Assembly (NCBI GenBank): GCA_945947925.1
Contig: CAMEZU010000134.1
Coordinates: 1 to 5,402, forward strand
DNA: 5,402 nt
Direction: 5' to 3'
From: an uncultured Verrucomicrobiota bacterium
Lineage (GTDB): Bacteria; Verrucomicrobiota; Kiritimatiellia; RFP12; UBA1067
Position numbers and translations under genes: made by a program. Under the pieces are notes generated by a model. That model saw only the letters and a list, made by a program, of their open reading frames with translations, searched no databases and was not told the DNA's origin. Of this stretch, positions 1-5,402 are shown in pieces (position 1 is the stretch's first letter; every line of letters starts with the position of its first letter).

Positions 1-1092
1 ATCGAGCATCGCCTCCACGAACGTGCTCGCGCGCTCAGGCGAAAGGATCGTATAGAGCGGACCCGCCGCGCGGAACGTATCCCAGCAGGAGAGCGTCGAA
101 TAGAGCGGCTTCGCTCCGACATCGGCGATGTTGCTCGGCTGAAAATACAGATGGTAGAGCGCGGTATACCAGGCCTTGCGTTCGTCATCCGTTCCCTCGA
201 CCGTCGTCCCCGTCAGGACCTCGTTCCAGGCCGCGCGCGCCGCAGCCTTGACGCCGTCGAAATTCCAGGCGGGAATCTCGGCCACCAGGTTCGCCTTGGC
301 GCGCGCCGGGAGATCGAGTCCCTGGGGATTCTCTCCACACCCGGACGACAGGCCGACCTTGACCATGAGCGTTTCGCCCGGCACCATCGCGAAGTCGAAG
401 ACATAGCGCGGCGCCTGTTCGCCTTCCCGGCGCGGCAGCTCCGTCATACCGGCATACGGATGGTCGAAGACCAGCGTGAAACCGTACTCGCGTTCAACCC
501 AGTGCTTCGCATGGATCCGTCCCGAAAGGCCGGTCCGTCCGTCGAGCGACACCGCACTCGAGAGGACGTGCTTCGCCTGCCAGGCCTCGCTCACGAGTCC
601 CCACTGCGTGTCGACGACGAGGCGCTTGACGCCCTGTCCGTCGAAGGTGAAGCGATAGAGGGCCGTATGCGGCGCAGCCGTGGCCTCTACGGCGACACCC
701 CCTTCCAGCCGGACAGCATAGAAGCCGGGCGTGGCGCGTTCGGACGCGCGGTCGTGGGCGAGCCCCTCTTTCAGGACCTGATCCACCGACAGCCTTTCAT
801 CCCCCAGCGGAACCAACCGAATGTCGCCGAGACTGGCGCAACCCGTGCCGCTCAAGTGCGTCTGACTGAAGCCCAGGATCCGGTTGTCTTCGTACTTGTA
901 TCCGGCGCAGTGCTGGAAGTCACCGATCCCGGTATCGGGTCCCGCCTGCACAAGTCCCATCGGATACGCGGCGGCGGGCGTGGTGTGTCCGTCCCCGCCC
1001 GTCCCGATGAACGGATCGACCCAGTCAACGGGTGCGGCGAAAACGTGATTCAGAATACCAGAAGCCATCATCAGCAGAAACCAACCTTTCAT
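1..1092 (-). CDS. GH92 family alpha-mannosidase, N-terminal 364 residues (cut by window edge)
   Basis: GH92 enzymes are calcium-dependent, inverting exo-alpha-mannosidases, mostly alpha-1,2 or alpha-1,3, that trim N-glycans or yeast mannan. The frame is open from the ATG at 1092 to the window edge. Residues 1-19 form a signal peptide with a likely cut after HVFA. The mature protein opens with the family hallmark VDPFIGTGGDGHTTPAAAYP (22-42) and then GLVQAGPDT; next come CAGYKY (62-67) and GFSQTHLSGTGCASLGDI (74-91), all part of the N-terminal beta-sandwich domain. Near residues 312-355 the catalytic-domain motifs begin: YTALYHLYFQPSN, CWDTFRAAGPLYTILSPER. GH92 proteins are usually 700-800 residues, so about half is missing, including the region that normally carries the catalytic acid and base. 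It starts 74 bases after the GH130 stop with no TATAAT-like promoter between, so co-transcription with GH130 is likely. The Shine-Dalgarno is weak (AAGG abuts the ATG). The family call is firm; the linkage specificity is not. Confidence 0.95.
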   Translation of the reverse strand, partial: MKGWFLLMMASGILNHVFAAPVDWVDPFIGTGGDGHTTPAAAYPMGLVQAGPDTGIGDFQHCAGYKYEDNRILGFSQTHLSGTGCASLGDIRLVPLGDERLSVDQVLKEGLAHDRASERATPGFYAVRLEGGVAVEATAAPHTALYRFTFDGQGVKRLVVDTQWGLVSEAWQAKHVLSSAVSLDGRTGLSGRIHAKHWVEREYGFTLVFDHPYAGMTELPRREGEQAPRYVFDFAMVPGETLMVKVGLSSGCGENPQGLDLPARAKANLVAEIPAWNFDGVKAAARAAWNEVLTGTTVEGTDDERKAWYTALYHLYFQPSNIADVGAKPLYSTLSCWDTFRAAGPLYTILSPERASTFVEAMLD

Positions 1093-1166
1093 CCTTGATC
1101 ACCAACGCGTTCCGACGAGATTCGTTTCCCCGGCGCCCTAACCCCAGAGCTTGCGAGGCGCTTCAT

Positions 1167-2324
1167 TTACTTCGCCTTCGGCAGCGGATCGCCGCAACGG
1201 TTGCCCTTCTTCGGATCCCACACCGCGACGCCGACGAACGAGTCGGCGCAGCCGTAGTACATGTACCACTTCTCCTTGTAGAAGACGAGGCCCTCGGTGA
1301 AGACCGTACCCTCCGCGTACTGGCCCTTGCGTTCGAAGTCGGCGAGGGGACGGAAGTACGGCTCGTCAAGGCGCGCCGCCGGCATGTAGGGATCGCGGTT
1401 GTCGAAGAGGACCTGTCCGCCGCAGTAGGTGCCCTGACCGTAGCGCTTGTCGGCGATGTCCCCGTGTCCGTTGCGACCGTTGTAGAGAACCACGATGCCG
1501 TACTGCGTCTTGATTGCGGCCGGACCGACCTCGACGAGCGTTGAGTCGAAGAAGCCGGGACGCGGCTTCACGAGATCACGCAGCGAACCGTCCTGCTTGG
1601 TGACGGGATTCCAGTTGACGAGATCGTCGCTCGTCGCGGCATCAATCGCCGCCTCGCCCCAGTACATGAGGTACTTGCCGTGGATCTTGGCGATGACATA
1701 GCGCGACGGATCCTTCGCGGACGGCTCGGTGACGATCGCGCCCGACTTGCAGCCCATGTTGAGGAAGCGTCCGTTCTGCGCCTTCGCGAAGGCGGGACCA
1801 TGCTTCGTCCAGTGACGGAGATCGCGCGACGTCGCGATGCAGAGGCGCGGACACTGGCGGTTCCACGAGGTGTAGGTCATGACGTAGAGGCCGTCTTCCG
1901 TCACCGCAACACGCGGGTCTTCGCAACCGCCGGGGCAATCGAACTTCTTCTGGTCGTCTCCACCAGGGAAGAGGACCGGCTTCGGCTCGCGCGCCATCGT
2001 GACGCCGTCCTTGGAAACGGCAAGGCCAATGCGCGAGGTTCGGCTGCCGACGCCCTGGTGCGTATTGTCCTCAGCGCGGTAGAGGACGTGGATCTTCCCG
2101 TCCTTGATCGTCGCCGCCGGATTGAAGGTGTCGCTCTCCTCCCACTTGATCGGACGCTTCTGCATCGGACACGGGAACTTCGTCGCCGCATTCGGCTTGA
2201 TGACGGGATTCACGCCCGCGGGACGCTCGAAACCTCCGAACGCCCACTTCGGCAGCGGATTCTCAACACCCAGGGCCACGGCCCCCATCAGACAGGCACC
2301 CAACGACAGAACGAGTTTATTCAT
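1167..2324 (-). CDS. Exported GH130 mannosidase, probably beta-1,2-mannosidase (BT3780-like)
   Basis: The 385-residue product is a five-bladed beta-propeller GH130 enzyme. GH130 contains beta-mannoside phosphorylases and a branch of true hydrolases that remove beta-1,2-mannose caps. Residues 1-19 are a signal peptide. Motifs follow in order: FERPAGVNPVI (32-42), CPM (52-54), WEESDTFNPAA (61-71), LYRAED (81-86), SRTSRIGLAVSKDG (94-107), GGCEDPRV (132-139), YVMTYTSWNR (147-156), MYWGEA (220-225), EVGPAA (265-270), VLYNGRN (279-285), LDEPYFRP (319-326), GTVFTEGLV (339-347) and YMYYGCADS (354-362). From memory of the family, E224 and E265 align with the two catalytic glutamates of BT3780. Export also favours a hydrolase over a phosphorylase. 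The ATG at 2324 is chosen over an in-frame TTG at 2360: an AAGGAG lies 9 bases before the ATG, and translation from TTG would run through the ribosome binding sites. It is first in a probable operon with GH92. Residual doubt: activity on another beta-mannoside. Confidence 0.9.
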   Translation of the reverse strand: MNKLVLSLGACLMGAVALGVENPLPKWAFGGFERPAGVNPVIKPNAATKFPCPMQKRPIKWEESDTFNPAATIKDGKIHVLYRAEDNTHQGVGSRTSRIGLAVSKDGVTMAREPKPVLFPGGDDQKKFDCPGGCEDPRVAVTEDGLYVMTYTSWNRQCPRLCIATSRDLRHWTKHGPAFAKAQNGRFLNMGCKSGAIVTEPSAKDPSRYVIAKIHGKYLMYWGEAAIDAATSDDLVNWNPVTKQDGSLRDLVKPRPGFFDSTLVEVGPAAIKTQYGIVVLYNGRNGHGDIADKRYGQGTYCGGQVLFDNRDPYMPAARLDEPYFRPLADFERKGQYAEGTVFTEGLVFYKEKWYMYYGCADSFVGVAVWDPKKGNRCGDPLPKAK

Positions 2325-2351
2325 CTTATTTATCTCCTTATTTATCTCCTT
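2325..2351 (-). promoter_or_regulatory. Duplicated Shine-Dalgarno sequence ahead of GH130
   Basis: On the minus strand the 12-base unit AAGGAGATAAAT occurs twice in direct succession, followed by AAG and then the ATG at 2324. The period-12 match holds over 27 bases. The nearer AGGAG ends 9 bases before the ATG, a good spacing; the farther one is 12 bases further upstream. The nearer copy fixes the GH130 start. The leader is A-rich, unlike the GC-rich surroundings, which suits strong translation initiation. Confidence 0.8.
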
Positions 2352-2397
2352 TGAAATCAAAACTCATAGACGGCGAGCACCCCGCGCGACTGATGCT

Positions 2398-2406
2398 ATT
2401 ATAGCA
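2398..2406 (-). promoter_or_regulatory. Extended -10 promoter for the GH130-GH92 operon
   Basis: The minus strand reads TGCTATAAT, a perfect match to the extended -10 consensus TGnTATAAT. It lies in a GC-rich intergenic region upstream of GH130. No convincing -35 is found at 16-18 bases, which is common for extended -10 promoters. The expected transcription start is near 2391, giving a leader of about 67 bases. The element sits inside a 13-base inverted repeat (TGCTAT-A-ATAGCA on the minus strand, 2394-2406). Confidence 0.7.
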
Positions 2407-2429
2407 CCCGGAAAGCTCGCGTTATGGGG

Positions 2430-2441
2430 TGGTACATACAA
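2430..2441 (-). promoter_or_regulatory. Possible operator for the GntR/LacI regulator
   Basis: The minus strand reads TTGTATGTACCA, an imperfect palindrome. It matches 10 of 12 bases of TTGTACGTACAA, the core I recall for operators of Bacillus AraR, a regulator with the same GntR-plus-LacI architecture. It lies about 39-50 bases before the predicted start of the GH130 transcript. No second copy was found in the window, so the call is weak. Confidence 0.25.
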
Positions 2442-2510
2442 CTTCCGCGCTCATCTCACGACGGCTTTCGTCAGCGCATCCTCGACCTCTTTCGCACCCT
2501 GCCGCCACGA

Positions 2511-2535
2511 CGGCCGCACTGAATCCGTGCAACCG
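2511..2535 (-). other. Hairpin in the regulator-GH130 intergenic region
   Basis: On the minus-strand RNA, CGGTTGCAC and GTGCGGCCG form a nine-pair stem around a seven-base loop (GGATTCA). Two of the pairs are G-U, so the stem is complete only when this strand is transcribed. It lies about 48 bases after the regulator stop and upstream of the GH130 promoter. No U-tract follows, so it is not a canonical intrinsic terminator; it may stabilise the 3' end of the regulator message or be chance in GC-rich DNA. Confidence 0.3.
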
Positions 2536-2582
2536 GGCCATGACGCTCGGTGCCCGACTCCCCCACCCGAACTCGTCCTGCA

Positions 2583-3704
2583 CTATGCGTCCGCGCGGCG
2601 CATCTCGCACTGCCGCGCCGTGGATGCCCGTGGCACAAGCCAGGCGTCATGATACATGGCCATCGCGGGAAGGGCTGGATTCCTGATGCGGATCATGAGT
2701 ATCTCGAACAGGGATCGCGCGAGCGCGTCGGACGGCTGGTGAATCGTCGTGAGAGGGGGATCGGCCAGGGCGGCGGTCCGTGCATCGTCGAAGCCAGCCA
2801 CCATGACGTCCTTCGGGACCTTGACGCCTACCGCGCGAAACGTCTTCAGAAGCGCAACGGCAAGCTGATCGTTCCCGCACACAACCGCGTCCGGTGCCGC
2901 TCGACTCTTCAGCAGCGCGACGACGCCCTTCACGTCGTCCGGCTCCACGTTAGTGACTTCGAACGTGAGGCCCGACTCCTCGGCTGCGGCGCGAAGTCCG
3001 TCCCTGCGGTCTAACACGCTGAACGCCCAGTTGTCGCGCATCAGGAACGCAATGCGCCTCGCGCCCTTCTCGACGAGGTGGCGTCCAAGGCGCCAGCCGG
3101 CATTGAGGTTGTCGATGCCGATGAGGTCGAAGGAGCTTCGGTCCGGACGCGGCACGATGTCGTAGTCGAGCAGGACGACCGGAATCTCCACCTCCTTGAA
3201 CCTCTTCAGGAAAAGGGCGTTGATCTTCGGCGAATCGGAAAGGAAGTCGACCGGCTGGTACACGACGGCCGCAACACGCTCCGCGATGAACTCCCTGACC
3301 GCAGCGTCGACGAGCCTGCGCCTCTCACGCGGCGAACCCGCCGCGAGATCGGCGAAGATCGGGGTGAAGCCCTTGCTTTCCGAGTAGGCGATCATCCTCT
3401 TGCAGATAGGCGAAAAAATCTCCTCGCGGCCCACGCCCGGAATGATGAAGCCGAGGCGCTCGTTCATCCGCATCGCGTTCTGCGGAATGAACGTGCCCTG
3501 CCCCTGACGGCTCGCCAGCAGTCCCTCGACTTTCAGCCGGGCGATCACCTGCCGCACGAGCGTGCGGGAAACGCTGAAGCGCTTCATCAGCGCACGTTCG
3601 CTCGGGAACTTGCCCTCGGCGTAGCGCCCGCCGAGGATGTTCCCACGCAGCTCCGTGAAGACAGCGGAGAACTTCGTCTGACATCCGGCATCGGTCTTTC
3701 CCAT
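2583..3704 (-). CDS. GntR/LacI chimeric transcriptional regulator
   Basis: The 373-residue cytoplasmic protein joins a GntR-type winged helix-turn-helix to a LacI-type sugar-binding domain, as in Bacillus AraR. The DNA-binding part spans about 11-75: GGRYAEGKFPSERALMKRF, then VSRTLVRQVIARLKVEGLL, then the wing QGQGTFI (68-73). The effector domain runs from about 82 to 358: LGFIIPG (84-90), AAVVYQPVDF (145-154), IPVVLLDYD (174-182), IGIDNLNAGWRLGRHLVEKG (195-214), RRIAFL, VVCGNDQLA (274-282) and VPKDVMVAGFDD (296-307). N278/D279 and D306 sit where LacI-family proteins often contact sugar. Its place between mannosidase genes suggests it senses a mannose-containing product and controls GH130-GH92 and perhaps its own unit; effector and sign of control are not visible. 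The start lies 7 bases after the GH125 stop. There is no Shine-Dalgarno before the ATG, and a promoter ends 6 bases upstream, so the message may be leaderless. Confidence 0.93.
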   Translation of the reverse strand: MGKTDAGCQTKFSAVFTELRGNILGGRYAEGKFPSERALMKRFSVSRTLVRQVIARLKVEGLLASRQGQGTFIPQNAMRMNERLGFIIPGVGREEIFSPICKRMIAYSESKGFTPIFADLAAGSPRERRRLVDAAVREFIAERVAAVVYQPVDFLSDSPKINALFLKRFKEVEIPVVLLDYDIVPRPDRSSFDLIGIDNLNAGWRLGRHLVEKGARRIAFLMRDNWAFSVLDRRDGLRAAAEESGLTFEVTNVEPDDVKGVVALLKSRAAPDAVVCGNDQLAVALLKTFRAVGVKVPKDVMVAGFDDARTAALADPPLTTIHQPSDALARSLFEILMIRIRNPALPAMAMYHDAWLVPRASTARQCEMRRADA

Positions 3705-3710
3705 GCCGGT

Positions 3711-3719
3711 ATTATAGCA
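3711..3719 (-). promoter_or_regulatory. Extended -10 promoter for the regulator, overlapping the GH125 stop
   Basis: The minus strand reads TGCTATAAT, identical to the element ahead of GH130. Its TATAAT includes the TAA stop codon of GH125 (3712-3714). Only six bases (ACCGGC) separate it from the regulator ATG, so initiation at the usual distance would fall at or next to the A of the ATG. A weak -35 candidate, TTGCTG, lies 18 bases upstream. Confidence 0.6.
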
Positions 3720-5130
3720 TTTTCAGTACTCGGCCAGCAATCCGCCCGCTTTCGACCATGTCGTACACAAGCTCGCCGAACAGGGTGTTCGCCCAGCCGA
3801 ACCACGGACGGGTAAACTTCGATGCGTCGTTCACGTCAACGCTTTCGTGGATAAAGCCAGTTCCGGCCGTTGAGCCCACCAAAGCCTCCAGACACTGGCG
3901 CGCCTCCTCGTCGGTTTCCGCCGTGAGCGCACGCATCACCACCGACAGCGGCCACGCGCGTCCAAGCCCCGTATGCGGCGAACCGATGCCGCTCAGCGCC
4001 GAACCTTCGAAGTAGTAGGGATTGGCCTTGCTCAGCACGAAGCGGCGCGTGTTGCGATACACAGGATCTTTTGACGAAACCCCGCAGAGATACGGCAGCG
4101 ACAGAAGCGATGGAGCGTTCGCATCGTCCATCAGCAGCGCTCCGCCGTACCCGTCGACCTCGAACGCATAAATCTCGCCAAAATCCTTCGTCTTGACGAC
4201 GGCATGGCGCTTCAAGGCCGACGACACCTCCGAAGCAAGCGCCCGGCATTCCTCCGCAAGCACCTCGTCCCCGTTGACTTTCGATAGTATTTCGGCCGCT
4301 TTGCCCAGCACGTCTACGGCGAAGAAGTTGGATGGCACGAGAAACTGGAAGGTGCAGGCGTCGTCCGATGGACGAAACGCGCTCGCAATCAGGCCAACTG
4401 GATTGACTGGCGGACCATATCCCTCGTTCGAAAGGCTATCGGTCGGGTTTTGCGCCTTGCGCCTGAACCTGTACGACGTCTTTTGTCCTGTCTTCTTCTG
4501 CTGTTCCTTGAAAGTCGAGAGCACCACGCGTACGGTCCTCTTCCAGGAATCATCGAAGAGCGAGGTGTCGCCCGTTGCTTTCCAGTATCCGTGAGCGAGT
4601 CTCAGAGGATAGCAAAGCGAGTCAATCTCCCACTTGCGTTCATGCACGCCAGGCTTCATGGCCGTTTCGTCATTCTTGAACACCCCTAGCCTCGCGGTAT
4701 CGTAGAAGGCGTTCGCGTACGGGTCGTGCCGCATGAAGCCGAACTGTCGCCTGACGACCGAGCGAATCAACTCGGCAAGCTTCGCGTCCTCCTTGGCGAA
4801 CCTCAGATAGGGCCACATCTGCTGGCCGGAATCCCTCAGCCACATCGCGTCAATGTCGCCGGTGATGACATAGCCATCCTTGCGGACAGTTGTATCCAGC
4901 GTGTTCGGATAGCACGCCTCGAACATGCGGCGCAGCTGCGGGTCGGCAATCCGTGCTGCCAGAGCGGCGAGTGCACGGTCCACCGCCTCTGATCGGAAAG
5001 TCCGCTTGTCCGGCGCAGGCCTCGCATACGGGGCGCAGTTCGGAGGACATTCAACAGCAACAGACGACAGCGCGACGGACGACAGTGCGAGTGCCACCAT
5101 GGGCACCATGAGCGATTTTCGGTTGATCAT
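3712..5130 (-). CDS. Exported GH125 exo-alpha-1,6-mannosidase
   Basis: GH125 enzymes are inverting exo-alpha-1,6-mannosidases with an (alpha/alpha)6-barrel, acting on N-glycans and on the alpha-1,6 backbone of yeast mannan after branches are trimmed. The 472-residue product starts with a signal peptide of about 25 residues (ALALSSVALSSVA). Family motifs run the whole length: CYPNTLDTTV (73-82), YVITGDIDAMWLRDSGQQ (87-104), DPYANAF (136-142), ERKWEIDSLCYPLRLAHGYW (164-183), AFRPSDDACTFQFLVPSNFF (251-270), LLMDDANAPSLLSLPYL (332-348), NPYYFEG (370-376), GIGSPHT (381-387), TGFIHES (424-430) and RPWFGWANTLFGELV (441-455). D231 and E429 are my candidates for the catalytic acid and base known in the Clostridium perfringens enzyme. 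The length is near full for the family plus a signal peptide. An AAGGA at 5145-5141 supports the ATG. The gene follows the upstream partial gene by 20 bases and precedes the regulator by 7, suggesting one operon. Confidence 0.96.
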   Translation of the reverse strand: MINRKSLMVPMVALALSSVALSSVAVECPPNCAPYARPAPDKRTFRSEAVDRALAALAARIADPQLRRMFEACYPNTLDTTVRKDGYVITGDIDAMWLRDSGQQMWPYLRFAKEDAKLAELIRSVVRRQFGFMRHDPYANAFYDTARLGVFKNDETAMKPGVHERKWEIDSLCYPLRLAHGYWKATGDTSLFDDSWKRTVRVVLSTFKEQQKKTGQKTSYRFRRKAQNPTDSLSNEGYGPPVNPVGLIASAFRPSDDACTFQFLVPSNFFAVDVLGKAAEILSKVNGDEVLAEECRALASEVSSALKRHAVVKTKDFGEIYAFEVDGYGGALLMDDANAPSLLSLPYLCGVSSKDPVYRNTRRFVLSKANPYYFEGSALSGIGSPHTGLGRAWPLSVVMRALTAETDEEARQCLEALVGSTAGTGFIHESVDVNDASKFTRPWFGWANTLFGELVYDMVESGRIAGRVLKML

Positions 5131-5140
5131 AAATCATCAA

Positions 5141-5145
5141 TCCTT
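5141..5145 (-). promoter_or_regulatory. Shine-Dalgarno of GH125
   Basis: AAGGA on the minus strand lies 10 bases before the ATG at 5130. An out-of-frame ATG seven bases upstream of the real start (5137) would give no mannosidase sequence, so the site and the signal peptide together favour 5130. Confidence 0.55.
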
Positions 5146-5150
5146 GGTTC

Positions 5151-5402
5151 TTACCTGATGACGACTGAATAACCCGGGGCCTTTCCATAGCGCAGCCAAC
5201 CGGCGCCGACAAACCAGTGGTTGCCGTTTTCGTCGCGGCTGTTCATGTCGACGCCAGAGAAAGCAGAAGCAGCGATAACCCTAACAGAGCTCTTGTCTGC
5301 TGGAAGAACTGGCCGCTCAAGCACGGCGCCCTCCTCAAGCACCACACGCCCGGCGAACGTGACGCCAGTGGCGGAAAGAGTTGCGCCGCTCTTGATGACC
5401 GT
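5151..5402 (-). CDS. C-terminal 83 residues of an unidentified, probably beta-rich protein
   Basis: The frame is open from the right edge of the window to the TAA at 5151-5153, so this is the 3' end of a longer gene. The visible sequence begins TVIKSGATLSATGVTFAGRV, alternating small, polar and hydrophobic residues as in stacked beta-strands of beta-helix or adhesin-like repeats. It ends in a distinct aromatic section, NHWFVGAGWLRYGKAPGYS, followed by VVIR. I do not recognise a catalytic motif or assign a family. It stops 20 bases before GH125, so it is likely the preceding gene of the same operon and may be an exported protein tied to glycan capture or degradation; that is inference from context. 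The valine codons near 5345 are internal GTG codons, not a start, because coding-like sequence continues upstream of them. Confidence 0.7.
   Translation of the reverse strand, partial: TVIKSGATLSATGVTFAGRVVLEEGAVLERPVLPADKSSVRVIAASAFSGVDMNSRDENGNHWFVGAGWLRYGKAPGYSVVIR

Noticed and set aside
151..1098. Long plus-strand open frame of 315 codons
   Set aside because: It lies antisense to GH92, whose minus-strand translation shows a signal peptide and several family motifs. The plus-strand product is Arg-rich, low in recognisable motifs and typical of a mirror frame in GC-rich DNA.
1093..1166. Possible GCGCC/GGCGC hairpin between GH130 and GH92
   Set aside because: The stem is only five pairs with a loop of about 19 bases and no U-tract, as expected by chance at this GC content.
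2292..2324. Lipobox-like LGAC at residues 8-11 of GH130
   Set aside because: A cut before C11 would leave only ten residues of signal peptide, too short for a lipoprotein signal, and G at -2 is atypical; an ordinary cleavable signal peptide is more likely.
1680..2354. Plus-strand open frame of 224 codons
   Set aside because: Antisense shadow of GH130; its last codons read through the complement of the duplicated Shine-Dalgarno region, which produces the artefactual IYLLIYLL end.
2325..2360. Upstream TTG start giving GH130 an extra MISKEINKEINK
   Set aside because: The extra residues are a translation of the duplicated ribosome binding site, and they would put a long charged segment ahead of the signal peptide.
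2422..2610. Small minus-strand frame of 62 codons after the regulator
   Set aside because: It overlaps the regulator's 3' end in another frame, has no ribosome binding site or recognisable motif, and its composition is that of random GC-rich sequence.
3078..3815. Plus-strand open frame of 245 codons
   Set aside because: Antisense to the regulator and the GH125 3' end; both minus-strand products match known families, and no ribosome binding site or domain supports the plus-strand frame.
5055..5095. Short imperfect repeat within the GH125 signal peptide coding region
   Set aside because: It encodes the repeated ALSSVALSSVA hydrophobic core; low-complexity repeats are normal in signal peptides and need no other explanation.

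Overview
The window is GC-rich, and every convincing gene lies on the minus strand. Read in the direction of transcription (right to left) it holds: the 3' end of an unrecognised, probably beta-rich protein (5402-5151); a GH125 exo-alpha-1,6-mannosidase with a signal peptide (5130-3712); a GntR/LacI chimeric sugar-responsive regulator (3704-2583); a 258-base intergenic region with a strong extended -10 promoter; a GH130 enzyme with a signal peptide that most resembles the beta-1,2-mannosidase branch (2324-1167); and the first 364 codons of a GH92 alpha-mannosidase, cut by the left edge (1092-1).

The three enzymes form a coherent mannose-glycan dismantling set. GH92 enzymes remove alpha-1,2/1,3-mannose branches, GH125 removes alpha-1,6-linked mannose, and BT3780-type GH130 enzymes remove beta-1,2-mannose caps such as those on yeast mannan. 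All three appear to be exported, so degradation probably occurs in the periplasm or at the cell surface. The regulator between the two enzyme blocks is the obvious candidate controller. The substrate is inferred to be fungal mannan or mannoprotein, or high-mannose N-glycan. No SusC/SusD pair, transporter or mannose catabolic gene lies in the window.

There appear to be two transcription units. The unknown gene and GH125 are 20 bases apart, and the regulator starts 7 bases after the GH125 stop, so these three may be co-transcribed. The regulator also has a perfect extended -10 (TGCTATAAT) overlapping the GH125 stop codon, placed so that its own transcript would be leaderless. GH130 and GH92 (74 bases apart) follow a second identical TGCTATAAT promoter with a leader of about 67 bases and a duplicated Shine-Dalgarno sequence.

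The organism looks like a Gram-negative-type glycan degrader with sigma-70-like TATAAT promoters rather than Bacteroidetes-type promoters. High GC, lack of SusCD and the GntR/LacI chimera would fit the PVC superphylum (Kiritimatiellota, Lentisphaerota or Verrucomicrobiota), but that is inference only. I see no RNA genes, mobile elements or CRISPR arrays. The system is a recognisable mannan-utilisation locus; the less ordinary parts are its expression signals and the unidentified upstream protein.
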